NCBI GenBank assembly: GCA_946480705.1
Contig: CAMLLF010000293.1
Location: 1-5,763 of the forward strand
Length of the DNA: 5,763 nucleotides
Origin: an uncultured Lysobacteraceae bacterium
Lineage (GTDB): Bacteria; Pseudomonadota; Gammaproteobacteria; Xanthomonadales; Rhodanobacteraceae
Reading direction: 5' to 3'
Shown piece by piece: positions 1 through 5,664 of this stretch; position 1 is the first letter of the stretch, and each line of letters opens with the position of its first letter. Below the pieces are notes generated by a model, which searched no databases, had not been told where the DNA came from, and worked only from the letters and a program-made list of their open reading frames with translations. A program made the position numbers and the translations under genes.

Positions 1-20
1 GACGCTGCTGCGCACTCGTT

Positions 21-40
21 CCTCACGCCTCTTCACGCCT
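21..40. repeat. Tandem 10-bp direct repeat, possible operator
   Basis: Two adjacent copies of C(C/T)TCACGCCT occupy 21-30 and 31-40, differing at one base. They lie about 125 bp upstream of the likely start of the winged-helix regulator. OmpR/PhoB-type winged helices, the fold this regulator carries, classically bind head-to-tail direct repeats with roughly 10-11 bp periodicity. An autoregulatory site is therefore conceivable. This is inference only: the repeat is short, there is one pair, and nothing recognisable as a promoter (-35/-10) stands next to it. Confidence 0.25.
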
Positions 41-164
41 TGCTCGGCGCGGACCGACCCGGACATCGCATGCCGCCCACGCCCGCGCGACGCCGGGAGG
101 CAAACAATGCGACGATGCGCCGTTCCGCGGCGTCCCGCCGTGTTTGTCCGGCTGTGCTGTACGA

Positions 165-2552
165 ATGACGCTTCCGCCCCTCCGTTTCGGCGAGTTCGAA
201 CTCGATCCGGCCGCGCGCGAACTGCGCCGTCGCGACGAACCCGTGGAACTGCCGACCAGTGCGTTCGACGGACTCGTGTATCTGATCCGCCATCGCGACC
301 GCGCCGTCGGCCGCGATGAACTCATGGCGGCGATCTGGGGCCGCGTCGATGTCGCCGACAGCCTGCTCGGCCAGACCCTCGTGCGCCTGCGCCGCGCACT
401 CGGCGACAGTGGCGAAACACAGCAGTGGATACGCACGGTGCCGCGCTTCGGCTATCGCTGGATCGGCGCAGTCGAGGAAATCGCGCCGGTACCGCGCGAA
501 AACGCTGCACCGGCGAACGCGATCGTCGCGAGCGATGTCGAACCGCACGCGGCCGCTGCGATCGAATCGCCGATCGAAACGCCGGCCATTCCCGTCGCAC
601 CCGTGCCGCCGCCCGAAGCCGCACCGCGCTCGCGCTGGCAGGGCATCGCCGCGAGTGCCGCGGTCGTGCTGGCCGCCGCGCTGCTGCTGCTCGCGCTGTG
701 GACGCAGCGCGGCGCGCGCGACACCGCCGCGGCGCCCGCTCGCGGTGCGGCGAATACGCAAGCCGTCGTGTTTCCGGCGCGCGTCGATGCCGGCGACGAA
801 TGGGAGTGGCTGCGCCTGGGTCTGATGGACCTGATTGCCAACCGCCTGCGCCGCGGCGATCTCGCGACCGCGTCGAGCGAAAGCGTCGTCGCGCTGCTGC
901 GCGGACAGGGCGACGCCAGTACGGAGGAAACCGACGACGGCATCGGCGCGGCAGCCGGACTGCGCGTGCGGCCGGAAGTCGAACTGCGCCAGGGCCGCTG
1001 GCGCATCACGCTGCGCGCGCAGGATGCCGCGCACGACATCCTCGTCGAGACGCGCGCCGACGACGCGATGAGCGCCGCGCGCGAAGCGGCCGACACCCTG
1101 CTGCTGCGGCTCGGCCACCTGCCGCCCGACCGTCGCGACGACGCGCCGCAGGACCTCGCCGAACTGCTCGCGCGCACGCGCGCGGCGATGCTCGCCGACC
1201 AGCTCGATCTCGCCGGCGAACTGATCCGCCGCGCCGCGCCGGAACTGCGCGAACGTCCCGAGATCGCGCTGCGCGAAGCGCAGATCGAACTGCGCGCCGG
1301 CGACTATCTCGCCGTCGAACAACGCCTCATGCGCCTGCTCGACGGACTCTCGGCCGAACGCGACCGCGAACTGCGCGGCCGCGCACTCGTCACGCTCGCG
1401 GCCAGCTACATCCGGCGCGAGCGGCCGCTCGACGCGGCCCGTCACTACGAAGAAGCGATCGCGCTGCTGCGCGGGCAGAAAGCGCCCGACGCGCTCGGCC
1501 TCGCGCTGCTCGGCCGCGGACTCGTCGCGACCCTGCGCGGCGACTACGCCGCGGCACTGGCCGACCTCGGTCTCGCGCGCAGCGAAACCGAGGCCGCGGG
1601 CAATGCGCTCGGCACGACGCAGATCGATCTGAACCTCGCGCTGATCGAAGTGCGGCGGCTGCGGCCGGCCGCGGCGCTGCCGATGCTGCAGGCCGCCGCG
1701 GCGCGCTTCGAACGCCTCGGCGCGCAGGAGGAATACGTGTTCACCATTGCGAGCATCGCCGAGGTCGAACAGCTGCTGCTCGACCACGCCGGAGCACTCG
1801 CGACGACCGAACGCTACTGGCCGCCGCAGCCCCCCAGCCGCAACGCGCGCCTGCGCCACAAGCTGGGCCAGGTCCGCGCCGAGGCACTGCTCGAAGTCGG
1901 CCGCCTGCGCGAAGCCGGCAGCGTCGTCGACGCGGTGCTGGCAGAGGCCGACGCCGAACTCGACGCCGTCGTGGTCGCGCGCAGCCGCACGATCAAGGCC
2001 CGGCTCGCCGCGGCGCAGGGCGATGCCGCGGGTGCGGTGCGCGAAGCGCGGCTCGCGCTGTCGCCGGCGCTCGAAGGCTATGACGCACCGCGCTACGTAC
2101 AGGCCTGGCTGATCGAACTGCGCAGCCTGCGCGCCGCCGGCGACCCGGCCGCCGCGGCACGGCGGCGCGAACTCGACGCCTGGGTCGCCGCGCATCCGGA
2201 TCCGTGGCGCATTGCCTATGCCGCGCTCGCCGAAGCCGAGGAGCGCGCCGCGGGCGCCGAGCCCGAAGCCGCGCTGCCGATATTCGATCGTGCGCTGCAG
2301 CAGATCGATGCCGCCGGTGCCGTGCCCGACGACGTCGTCGAGATCATCGCGCCCTATGCCGCCCTGCTCGTGCGCAGCGGCCGGCTCGACGACGCCCGCG
2401 CCCTCAGCGCCCGCATCGCGCCCTGGGCCGACCGCGACCTGCGCGCCGCCGGCGTGTTCGTCCGCATCAATCAAACGCCGGGCCGCAACGAGGCGCTCGA
2501 CGCGGCGCAGCGGCGTGCGCGCGAGCTCGCGGGAGAGCGGGCGGTGCCGTGA
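165..2552 (+). CDS. CadC-like one-component regulator: winged-helix DNA-binding domain, one membrane helix, periplasmic TPR region
   Basis: This is a 795-residue membrane-anchored transcription regulator. Residues about 3-100 form an OmpR/PhoB-type winged helix: the opening LRFGEFELDPAARELRR strand region, the helix LMAAIWG, a recognition helix near 64-79 (DSLLGQTLVRLRRAL) and the wing signature RTVPRFGYRWIG with GYRW at 96-99. No receiver domain is present, so it is not a two-component response regulator. A Pro/Ala/Glu-rich linker (about 103-158) leads to one hydrophobic helix at about 160-179, preceded by RSRW and followed by TQRGAR. Residues about 201-320 resemble the small TolB/FlgO-like domain seen after the membrane helix in such proteins (LRLGLMDLIANRLRR, then ESVVALLRG). 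Residues about 330-780 are helical Ala/Leu/Arg-rich TPR-type repeats, presumably periplasmic. By analogy with CadC and ToxR, it would sense a periplasmic or envelope signal and act directly on DNA. Ligand and targets are unknown. I chose ATG 165 because the domain begins at once after it; an in-frame TTG at 144 would add seven residues. Neither start has a good Shine-Dalgarno. Confidence 0.9.
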   Translation: MTLPPLRFGEFELDPAARELRRRDEPVELPTSAFDGLVYLIRHRDRAVGRDELMAAIWGRVDVADSLLGQTLVRLRRALGDSGETQQWIRTVPRFGYRWIGAVEEIAPVPRENAAPANAIVASDVEPHAAAAIESPIETPAIPVAPVPPPEAAPRSRWQGIAASAAVVLAAALLLLALWTQRGARDTAAAPARGAANTQAVVFPARVDAGDEWEWLRLGLMDLIANRLRRGDLATASSESVVALLRGQGDASTEETDDGIGAAAGLRVRPEVELRQGRWRITLRAQDAAHDILVETRADDAMSAAREAADTLLLRLGHLPPDRRDDAPQDLAELLARTRAAMLADQLDLAGELIRRAAPELRERPEIALREAQIELRAGDYLAVEQRLMRLLDGLSAERDRELRGRALVTLAASYIRRERPLDAARHYEEAIALLRGQKAPDALGLALLGRGLVATLRGDYAAALADLGLARSETEAAGNALGTTQIDLNLALIEVRRLRPAAALPMLQAAAARFERLGAQEEYVFTIASIAEVEQLLLDHAGALATTERYWPPQPPSRNARLRHKLGQVRAEALLEVGRLREAGSVVDAVLAEADAELDAVVVARSRTIKARLAAAQGDAAGAVREARLALSPALEGYDAPRYVQAWLIELRSLRAAGDPAAAARRRELDAWVAAHPDPWRIAYAALAEAEERAAGAEPEAALPIFDRALQQIDAAGAVPDDVVEIIAPYAALLVRSGRLDDARALSARIAPWADRDLRAAGVFVRINQTPGRNEALDAAQRRARELAGERAVP

Positions 2553-2639
2553 GGGGAAATCGGGAACCGGTGGAGCCACGCGGAGCGCTGCCTGCTTCCG
2601 GAGATCCGCAAAACGTGGGGACCCGCGCCTGCTCCCCTC

Positions 2640-2659
2640 TCCCCGAGCAAGCTCGGGGA
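2640..2659. repeat. REP-like palindrome in the intergenic gap
   Basis: TCCCCGAG (2640-2647) pairs perfectly with CTCGGGGA (2652-2659) around the loop CAAG, about 90 bp after the regulator stop. It is preceded by CTCCCCTC and followed by AGACG. The pattern CTCTCCCC...GGGGA(G)AG around a short GC hairpin is reminiscent of REP-type palindromes scattered between genes in Xanthomonadales and pseudomonads; that comparison is from memory. No T-run follows on either strand, so it is a poor intrinsic terminator, although it might still protect the 3' end of the regulator mRNA. Only one copy lies in this window, so repetitiveness cannot be shown here. Confidence 0.4.
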
Positions 2660-2720
2660 AGACGCAAACGGATAGGCCTTCGCACGCAATCACGCAACCG
2701 CCCCAACGCCCATCGAATCG

Positions 2721-2734
2721 TTCACGCATGTGAA
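2721..2734. promoter_or_regulatory. Short inverted repeat upstream of the propeller gene
   Basis: TTCAC-GCAT-GTGAA is a perfect 5-4-5 inverted repeat about 75 bp upstream of the propeller gene start. The half-site spacing matches that of dimeric FNR/CRP-like sites, but the bases match neither the FNR (TTGAT-N4-ATCAA) nor the CRP (TGTGA-N6-TCACA) consensus. It could be an operator near the promoter of the downstream gene, or chance. I see no convincing -35/-10 pair beside it. Confidence 0.25.
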
Positions 2735-2751
2735 ACGAGCATGCAACGAAT

Positions 2752-2767
2752 GCGGGCGAACGCCCGC
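2752..2767 (+). other. Leader hairpin of the propeller gene
   Basis: GCGGGC (2752-2757) pairs with GCCCGC (2762-2767) around the loop GAAC. A T-G wobble and an A-T pair can extend the stem outward to 2750/2769. It ends 33 nt before the ribosome binding site of the propeller gene, so if transcribed it lies in the 5' UTR and could affect mRNA stability. It does not cover the ribosome binding site and has no T-run, so neither direct translational masking nor intrinsic termination is supported. Confidence 0.35.
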
Positions 2768-2800
2768 GTATCGACACTGCCCCGGCTGCAATTCCTGCCT

Positions 2801-2804
2801 GGAG
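2801..2804 (+). promoter_or_regulatory. Ribosome binding site of the propeller gene
   Basis: GGAG lies five bases before ATG 2810. It decides the start in a reading frame that is otherwise open far upstream (no stop back to about 2204), because the next residues form a typical signal peptide. Confidence 0.75.
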
Positions 2805-2809
2805 TGTCC

Positions 2810-4720
2810 ATGAAAGCGTCTGCCGCACTGATTCTGTCTTTCTTCGCCACCGCCGCCGCGGCCGAGCCGCCGGCGGCCGCCACGTTCCTGTTCTCCCGCG
2901 GCGGCAGCGTCAGCGCGCCGCTGGCCGACGGCAGCCACGTCTATCTCGCGACCGGCAGCACGGTCACCGCCTGGAATCGCGGCGGCGACGGCTCGCTGAC
3001 GCCGACCGGCGACAGCCGCGCGACACCGGTGCAGGGCGTCATCAATGCACTGGCCCGCTCCGGCGACTATCTGTATGCGAGCTACCGCGGCTACGCGACC
3101 GAGGACTCCGGCGTCGCGGTCTATTCGATCGCCGACCGCAACGTGCCGCAGCTGCTGGGCCAATACACCTACAGCGACGCCGAGTTCCTGTTCGCCGGCG
3201 GCATCGCCGTCGCGGCGAATCACCTGTACGTGTTCGACAACGAACAGGGCGTGTTCGCGAGCCCGCTGACGAGCCCGGCCGTGCCGACCTTCACGCACGT
3301 CAACACCGGCTGGGGCAACTACGATCAGGTCTATGCGGCCGGCAATTACCTGTACACGGTCGGCCGGACATTTCTGTCCAGCACGGCGCTGGCGATCTTC
3401 GACCTGACCACGCCGCTCGCGCCGCAGCAGGTCGGCAGCGCGTCGCTCGACGGCTACGACAATTTCCGCCTCAAGGTGCAGCCGCCGTTCGCCTACGGCT
3501 TCGGCCTCGCCGTGAACATCAGCGACATCAGCAATCCGGCCAACATCGTGCCGCGCGGCCGCGTCGATTCGCCGGTCGCCTACGAAGGCATCGTGCTCGG
3601 CAATCACGCCTGGAGCCTCGGCCTCGACGGCCTCGACATCTGGAACGTCTCGAATCCCGACCAGCCGACCTCGGTCGGCCACTCGACGATCGGCACGTTC
3701 GCGACCGATGCGACCGCGGCACTCGACGGCGACGCGTTCCTCGCCACGCGCGCCGATCGCTTCGTGCGCATCGACGCGACCCAGCCGGCGACGCCGGTGC
3801 AGCGCAGCGAGGCGATGCTGCCGGCCGGCACGGCGGCCTACGACGTCAGCGTACGCGGCGATCGCGCGCTGCTGCTCGGCAATGCCTACGGGCTCAACGT
3901 GGCGGATGCGGCCGATCTCGCGCCGCTCGCGCGCTTTGAGACCAGTCTCGATCCGTCGCTGCAGGGCCGCGCGTTCGAGCAGCTCGCCGTCGACGGCAAT
4001 CGCGCCTACCTCACGAGCTGGGGCAGCGGCCTGATCATCGCCGACCTCACGAATCCTTCCGCACCGCAACAACTGGGCTACTGGGAATACCCGTTCGCGA
4101 CCGCGATCGCGGCGCGCGGCAACCGCGCCTGGGTCGGCCGTTCGACCAACGGCGGCGAAGTCGTCGCGCTCGACGTGACGAACGCGGCGCAGCCGCAGGT
4201 ACTCGGCGCGCAGACGACCAGCAAGGTGCTGCGCCTCGCGCTGCACGGCGACTACCTGTACGTCGCCGACGAAGCGCAGTTCGGCAGCAAGGGCGGCGGC
4301 CTGCTCGTCATGAACATCGCCGCGGGCGCACCGTCGCCGGTCGGCAGCTACGCCGGCTGCGGCACGGTGCGCGACGTCGCGGTCAGCACGAACGGCCGGC
4401 GCGCGCTGGTCGGCTGCGGCGACACCGCGCACTACGTCGACCTGACCAATCCGGCGCAGCCGCAGCAGCTCGGCACCTACGCCGATGCCGGCAACAGCGT
4501 CGCGCTGCAGGGCGACCGCGCGTTCATCGCGAGCGGCACCGGCCTCGACGAAGTCAGCTTCGCGAACCCGGCCCAGCCGCTGCGCCTGCAGCACTGGGAC
4601 CTGCCGACGACGGCAACGCGCGTGCAGGTCGGCGCCGACGCGCGCGTCTATGCATTGACCGGCATGGGCGGCGTCTTCGTCTACGCGGCCGATCGCCTGT
4701 TCGCCGACGGACTGGAGTAA
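2810..4720 (+). CDS. Secreted LVIVD-repeat beta-propeller protein
   Basis: This is a 636-residue exported protein. Residues 1-18 (MKASAALILSFFATAAAA) are a signal peptide with a likely signal peptidase I cut before Glu19; there is no lipobox Cys. The rest is a series of roughly 43-residue units. Each has a strand such as HLYVFDN or DYLYVAD, then a turn of the LVIVD type, D(L/V/I)(T/S)NPxxPxxxG. Clear turns are at about 106, 198, 239, 279, 322, 412, 455, 502, 544 and 583, with weaker ones near 54, 151 and 365. A dozen or more units would fit two consecutive 6- or 7-bladed propellers. The LVIVD family is known as a repeat found in bacterial and archaeal surface or secreted proteins, with no general enzyme activity; a binding or scaffold role outside the cytoplasm is inferred. 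The only two cysteines, C517 and C536, sit in one unit and could form a disulfide. The protein ends in DRLFADGLE with no membrane helix. The stop is TAA at 4718-4720. Substrate and partner are unknown. Confidence 0.88.
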   Translation: MKASAALILSFFATAAAAEPPAAATFLFSRGGSVSAPLADGSHVYLATGSTVTAWNRGGDGSLTPTGDSRATPVQGVINALARSGDYLYASYRGYATEDSGVAVYSIADRNVPQLLGQYTYSDAEFLFAGGIAVAANHLYVFDNEQGVFASPLTSPAVPTFTHVNTGWGNYDQVYAAGNYLYTVGRTFLSSTALAIFDLTTPLAPQQVGSASLDGYDNFRLKVQPPFAYGFGLAVNISDISNPANIVPRGRVDSPVAYEGIVLGNHAWSLGLDGLDIWNVSNPDQPTSVGHSTIGTFATDATAALDGDAFLATRADRFVRIDATQPATPVQRSEAMLPAGTAAYDVSVRGDRALLLGNAYGLNVADAADLAPLARFETSLDPSLQGRAFEQLAVDGNRAYLTSWGSGLIIADLTNPSAPQQLGYWEYPFATAIAARGNRAWVGRSTNGGEVVALDVTNAAQPQVLGAQTTSKVLRLALHGDYLYVADEAQFGSKGGGLLVMNIAAGAPSPVGSYAGCGTVRDVAVSTNGRRALVGCGDTAHYVDLTNPAQPQQLGTYADAGNSVALQGDRAFIASGTGLDEVSFANPAQPLRLQHWDLPTTATRVQVGADARVYALTGMGGVFVYAADRLFADGLE

Positions 4721-4740
4721 CCGGATCCGGAAAAACCGCC

Positions 4741-4768
4741 GCAGCGTGCTTCTTCGGTGGCATGCTGC
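4741..4768 (+). other. UUCG-capped hairpin in the 3' UTR of the propeller gene
   Basis: GCAGCGTGC (4741-4749) pairs with GCATGCTGC (4760-4768), nine pairs including one G-U. Inside it C4752-G4757 closes a UUCG tetraloop (4753-4756), an unusually stable RNA cap when read on the + strand. It starts 21 nt after the propeller stop codon. No T-run follows, so it is more likely a barrier to 3' exonucleases or the base of a longer 3' UTR than a complete intrinsic terminator. Confidence 0.5.
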
Positions 4769-4918
4769 AGCGCGACATGGCGCGTGAGTGACGAAATGCA
4801 CATACGCGCACGGTCTGGCTTTTGTTGCTTGGTTATTTGTACAAAGATCGAAATCGTTGCCGAATCGGGAAAATGCGAATCCGTTGCGACGTTCCGCAGC
4901 GTATTCGCGTCCGGGTAC

Positions 4919-4966
4919 GGCGTGCCGCTCCCATCCCCCCTAATACCCCCCGGTGCGCGGCACGCC
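4919..4966 (+). repeat. 10-bp inverted repeat with C-rich 28-nt loop
   Basis: GGCGTGCCGC (4919-4928) is the exact reverse complement of GCGGCACGCC (4957-4966). The enclosed loop has three C-tracts and almost no G, so it cannot fold on itself and would be exposed in RNA from the + strand. On the - strand the same stretch carries two G6 runs and a GGG, enough G-tracts for a G-quadruplex. It is part of the candidate small RNA. Confidence 0.6.
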
Positions 4967-4969
4967 CTG

Positions 4970-5017
4970 GAACGCCGCGCCGCAGACCGCTCAATCTGCG
5001 GCGCGGCGTTCGTCTTT
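4970..5017 (+). terminator. Intrinsic terminator, possibly serving both convergent transcripts
   Basis: A perfect 17-bp inverted repeat, left arm 4970-4986 and right arm 4995-5011, with the 8-base loop CCGCTCAA. On the + strand the stem is followed by GTCTTT (TCTTT at 5013-5017), a short pyrimidine/U tail typical of terminators in GC-rich genomes. On the - strand it lies only 16 bases after the methyltransferase stop codon, exactly where that gene needs a terminator, but there it is followed by CAGGGCG rather than a T-run. The best reading is a + strand terminator that may also stop or protect the opposing transcript. Confidence 0.75.
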
Positions 5018-5027
5018 CCGGAGACGG

Positions 5028-5630
5028 TCAGTCGGCGGCCGCTTCCATTGCGGTGACCCATGGCGCCTGGCGCGGTCCGACCCAGCCCATGGAACCGACC
5101 GACAGCAGCCCGGCCTCGGCGAAGGTCTGCCGATACCAGCGCGGCGTGCGGCGGTGGAAGCCGTCGAGATCGCCGACGAGCTTGTCGCGCGCCGTATACA
5201 CCTCGATGAAGGCCAGTCCTTCGAGCTGATCCACGATGCCCGAAAGACCGCGGCGCAGTTCCGCGCCGCGCACGTAGTGCAGCATGTCCGCGCAGACGAT
5301 GAGGTCGAAGCGTTCGTCGAAGCGCAGGTGTTCGAGTTGGGCGAAGGTGGCCAGGCGCAGGTTGCGCGTGCGGCCCCAGCGGCTGATCGCGTATTCGCTG
5401 GAATCCAGTCCGAGGTAGTGCGCATGCGGCCGCAGCGCGTGCAGCGGCGCGTGCCAGGCGCCTTCGCCGCAGCCGACGTCGAGCACGTTGCGGATGGGCC
5501 GGCCGAGGTAGTACTCGGCCATGGCAACGGCCATCGCGACCTTGCGCGCCAGCACCTCGCGCGAAATCACGCGGTGCTGGTCGTCGCGGTACCACTTGTC
5601 GAAATAGGCGCGGTCGTAGACCTTGTTCAT
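5028..5630 (-). CDS. Class I SAM-dependent methyltransferase
   Basis: This is a 200-residue cytoplasmic protein with the Rossmann-type methyltransferase fold. Motif I, VLDVGCGEG, is at 49-57 and binds S-adenosylmethionine. The acidic end of strand 2, YLGLDSSEYAI, has Asp76 placed to hold the ribose hydroxyls. The motif IV region FDLIVCADMLHYV is at about 108-120, and strand 5 is AFIEVYT. The N terminus is a polar segment, YDRAYFDKWYRDDQHRVIS, and the C-terminal third (DGFHRRTPRWYRQTFAEAGLL) is the usual last helix-strand area. The length equals a minimal methyltransferase core without an added substrate domain, so a small molecule or a modest protein target is possible; the substrate cannot be read from the sequence. 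I chose ATG 5630, which leads directly into the YDRAYF segment and has a weak GGGCGG four bases upstream; a TTG at 5642 would add four residues. It converges on the propeller gene and has no gene beside it in the same direction inside the window. Confidence 0.9.
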   Translation of the reverse strand: MNKVYDRAYFDKWYRDDQHRVISREVLARKVAMAVAMAEYYLGRPIRNVLDVGCGEGAWHAPLHALRPHAHYLGLDSSEYAISRWGRTRNLRLATFAQLEHLRFDERFDLIVCADMLHYVRGAELRRGLSGIVDQLEGLAFIEVYTARDKLVGDLDGFHRRTPRWYRQTFAEAGLLSVGSMGWVGPRQAPWVTAMEAAAD

Positions 5631-5664
5631 GGAACCGCCCAACCGAGCGTCCGTCCATCGGCAA

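Larger units (their letters stand above)
4850..5017 (+). ncRNA. Candidate structured small RNA or 3'-UTR RNA with C-rich loop
   Basis: Most of the 307-bp gap 4721-5027 between convergent genes has no credible coding frame, but 4873-5011 folds into three consecutive stem-loops. Stem 1 pairs 4873-4880 with 4903-4910 and 4882-4888 with 4895-4901: 15 pairs, one C/U mismatch, loop 4889-4894. Stem 2 pairs 4919-4928 with 4957-4966 around a 28-nt loop carrying CCC at 4930-4932 and C6 runs at 4935-4940 and 4946-4951. Stem 3 is a terminator-like 17-bp hairpin. Stem 1 contains two G-U pairs (4884/4899 and 4874/4909) that would be A-C mismatches on the other strand, which favours + transcription. Unpaired C-rich loops are used by known sRNAs, including Xanthomonas sX13, to pair with G-rich ribosome binding regions. 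The stretch just upstream (4800-4860) is the least GC-rich of the window, but I find no convincing -35/-10 (TACAAA at 4840 is weak). The 5' end at 4850 is therefore a guess, and processing from the propeller mRNA is an alternative. Confidence 0.45.

Noticed and set aside
2204..2809. In-frame N-terminal extension of the propeller protein back to 2204
   Set aside because: The frame is open but reads Arg-rich sequence out of frame with the regulator. A signal peptide and a GGAG ribosome binding site mark ATG 2810 as the start.
33..2828. 931-codon open frame on the minus strand opposite the regulator
   Set aside because: The translation is Arg/Gly/Ala/Gln-rich without recognisable domains and mirrors the regulator codons. 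The plus strand shows a clear winged helix, membrane helix and TPR region. It is a GC-driven antisense shadow.
4721..4730. Palindrome CCGGATCCGG right after the propeller stop
   Set aside because: As RNA it forms at most a three-pair stem, and no T-run follows on the plus strand. It is too weak to be a terminator.
2690..4801. 703-codon open frame on the minus strand opposite the propeller gene
   Set aside because: Low-complexity Arg/Ala/Val/Gly composition, no domain, and its periodicity only mirrors the LVIVD repeats on the plus strand.
4816..4828. Sigma-54-like TGGC...TTGC promoter before the candidate RNA
   Set aside because: Only eight bases separate GG and GC, whereas the -24/-12 elements need ten. 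The flanking consensus is also poor.
4757..5056. 99-codon plus-strand ORF in the convergent gap
   Set aside because: It runs through the 17-bp terminator stem and into the methyltransferase gene, has no Shine-Dalgarno and no recognisable domain. The RNA structure explains the region better.
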